Positions 6,494 to 7,087 of a stretch of 7,087 bases of DNA are shown here, piece after piece. A program made the translations under genes and the position numbers. Origin of the DNA: JBKECY01 sp047975025. Its GTDB lineage: Bacteria > Bacillota > Clostridia > Lachnospirales > Lachnospiraceae. The notes below the pieces were generated by a model, which made no database searches, was not told the origin of the DNA, and saw only the letters and a program-made list of their open reading frames with translations. The stretch covers positions 1 to 7,087 of the forward strand of contig JBKECY010000021.1 of the NCBI GenBank assembly GCA_047975025.1, in the 5' to 3' direction. Positions within the stretch are counted from its first letter, which is position 1. Every line of letters begins with the position of its first letter.

Positions 6494-7003
6494 TCAGTCG
6501 TCTCATCTGTGGCTTCTTCCGTACTTTCATCTGTACTGCTGATTTCTTCGGTTGATACAGCTCCCAAAATATAGGTTCCCTGTGTCTGCGCATCATCTGT
6601 CACTGCATATCCGTTTGTTCCAGTTGACATAATATTTGTCGTTGCGATTGTATCTCTGGCTGTATCCGTTGAGGTCATACCTCTAGAATATGCGACCATC
6701 ACCATCTGTGTCGTCATACTATCAGACAGACCACCGGACAAGGATAAGACGGGGAAGATATAGTACGGATAATTCTGATACGAATTTTCTGTATCTGCAA
6801 TATAACCGTCTTCTAACTGCAAACCATAAATAGCAAGCAAGGATGTAAGATTCGGCATTTCCGTCTGTTCCGTACCGAAGAGAATCATCATCTTGCCACC
6901 CTGGGCAAGGTATTCCGTCAGAAGCGCGGTTTCGTCATCATCAATATCCTTTGCCGGTGCGTTGAGAATTGGAGTGCCCCCCGATCTTTGTACCAGTGGA
7001 AGA

Positions 7004-7028
7004 GTTAGTTTTGATATGATAAACTAAC
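7004..7028 (+). other. Hairpin in the IS leader (right copy)
   Basis: This is the same 8-bp perfect inverted repeat (GTTAGTTT / AAACTAAC, 9-base loop) as in the left copy. It ends 5 nt before the AAAGGAG ribosome binding site (7031-7037), so a transcript entering from outside would carry a stem next to the initiation region. Confidence 0.45.
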
Positions 7029-7047
7029 AAAAAGGAGCAGTACAAAA

Positions 7048-7087
7048 ATGGGAAAAGCAAGGTACACAACGGAGCAAATCATCGTCA
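7048..7087 (+). CDS. IS3-family transposase OrfA, N-terminal fragment cut by the window edge
   Basis: The ATG at 7048 is preceded by AAAGGAG with 10-nt spacing and encodes MGKARYTTEQIIV before the window ends. It is identical to the left copy. The short N-terminus matches IS3-type OrfA, the helix-turn-helix subunit that binds the element ends. No catalytic DDE part is visible. Confidence 0.7.
   Translation, partial: MGKARYTTEQIIV

Larger units (their letters stand above)
6040..6969 (-). pseudogene. GldG-like ABC exporter auxiliary protein, N-terminal part removed by IS insertion
   Basis: The frame is open from the IS junction (6969) for 309 codons. Its first codons, before any ATG, read ILNAPAKDIDDDETALL and then TEYLAQGGKMMILFG, a recognisable core strand of the GldG/ABC_transp_aux domain (xxINAPxxDLxxxExxxLxxYLxxGG). 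The real gene therefore began beyond the IS, and starting at 6891 would be an artefact. The rest comprises the domain's C-terminal half, an 80-residue acidic Ser/Thr/Asp/Glu tract (about residues 139-218), a return to the fold at ARLTVLGSSSLIDAEL, and a C-terminal membrane helix (YSVLLIFGIPAVVLAGGFVIW) with a positive FKRRRA tail. GldG proteins are usually about 450-500 residues with a second, N-terminal membrane helix, so roughly the first third is lost. Such proteins are partners of ABC-2 permeases, and the ATPase and permease genes would lie upstream, outside the window. Confidence 0.82.
6970..7087 (+). mobile_element. 5' end of an IS3-like insertion sequence (right copy, partial)
   Basis: The element begins at 6970 with TGGAGTGCCCCCCGATC and matches the inverted left copy over its full visible length of 118 bases. 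It carries the same leader hairpin, ribosome binding site and transposase start. It interrupts the GldG-like gene, and its transposase reads out of the window, away from that gene. The two copies are in inverted orientation, so recombination between them could invert the 6.85-kb segment. Confidence 0.85.

Noticed and set aside
6221..6574. Ser/Val/Ala-rich 117-residue frame on the plus strand
   Set aside because: It is the antisense shadow of the acidic repeat tract in the GldG-like gene. Its repetitiveness only mirrors that tract.
6300..6596. Gln/Lys/Arg-rich 98-residue frame on the minus strand
   Set aside because: It is a frame-shifted reading of the same repeat tract, with no ribosome binding site or recognisable domain.
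1..7087. Composite transposon carrying sugar genes
   Set aside because: The inner boundaries cut through two unrelated native genes, so the interior looks like original chromosome between two insertions. The outer IS ends and target duplications are not visible.

Overview
The window looks like chromosomal DNA of a low-to-moderate-GC Clostridia-type Firmicute, probably a gut Lachnospiraceae relative. This is inferred from strong AGGAGG-type ribosome binding sites, sigma-A-like promoters, short hairpin-plus-T-run terminators, and a gene set (sugar-binding lipoprotein, AraC regulator, UroD-like protein, GldG/DUF4340 pair) typical of that group. No 16S or other species marker is present.

Ends: the first 119 and last 118 bases are the same sequence in opposite orientation. 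Each is the 5' end of an IS3-like insertion sequence whose transposase start (MGKARYTTEQIIV) reads out of the window. Each copy sits in the 5' part of a native gene. The left copy removed the start and first few codons of a sugar-binding lipoprotein gene. The right copy removed the N-terminal part of a GldG-like gene. The window is therefore a native segment of about 6.85 kb between two inverted IS copies, and is probably a whole assembly contig broken at the repeat.

Layout: (1) 120-1124 (+), decapitated ribose/galactose-type substrate-binding lipoprotein, closed by a strong terminator. (2) 1181-2023 (-), AraC-family regulator, divergent from (3) 2202-3464 (+), UroD/MtaA-superfamily protein that is not a haem-pathway HemE. 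The 178-bp gap between them carries a near-consensus araC promoter, an 11/12 direct repeat and an inverted repeat. (4) A symmetrical bidirectional terminator at 3486-3514 separates it from a convergent minus-strand set: (5) ribokinase, preceded by (6) an O6-alkylguanine-DNA alkyltransferase (MGMT/Ogt) only 4 nt away, driven by an extended -10 promoter. (7) Further upstream on the same strand are a DUF4340 membrane-anchored protein and (8) the truncated GldG-like protein, which contains a long acidic Ser/Thr/Asp/Glu repeat tract.

How the genes may work together: the lipoprotein, AraC regulator, UroD-like protein and ribokinase could form a small regulated sugar module, but no permease or ATPase is present, so the substrate and a real functional link are inference. 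The GldG/DUF4340 pair belongs to an ABC-2-type exporter of the GldFG kind, whose ATPase and permease would lie upstream, beyond the IS. Both IS insertions probably inactivate the genes they hit.
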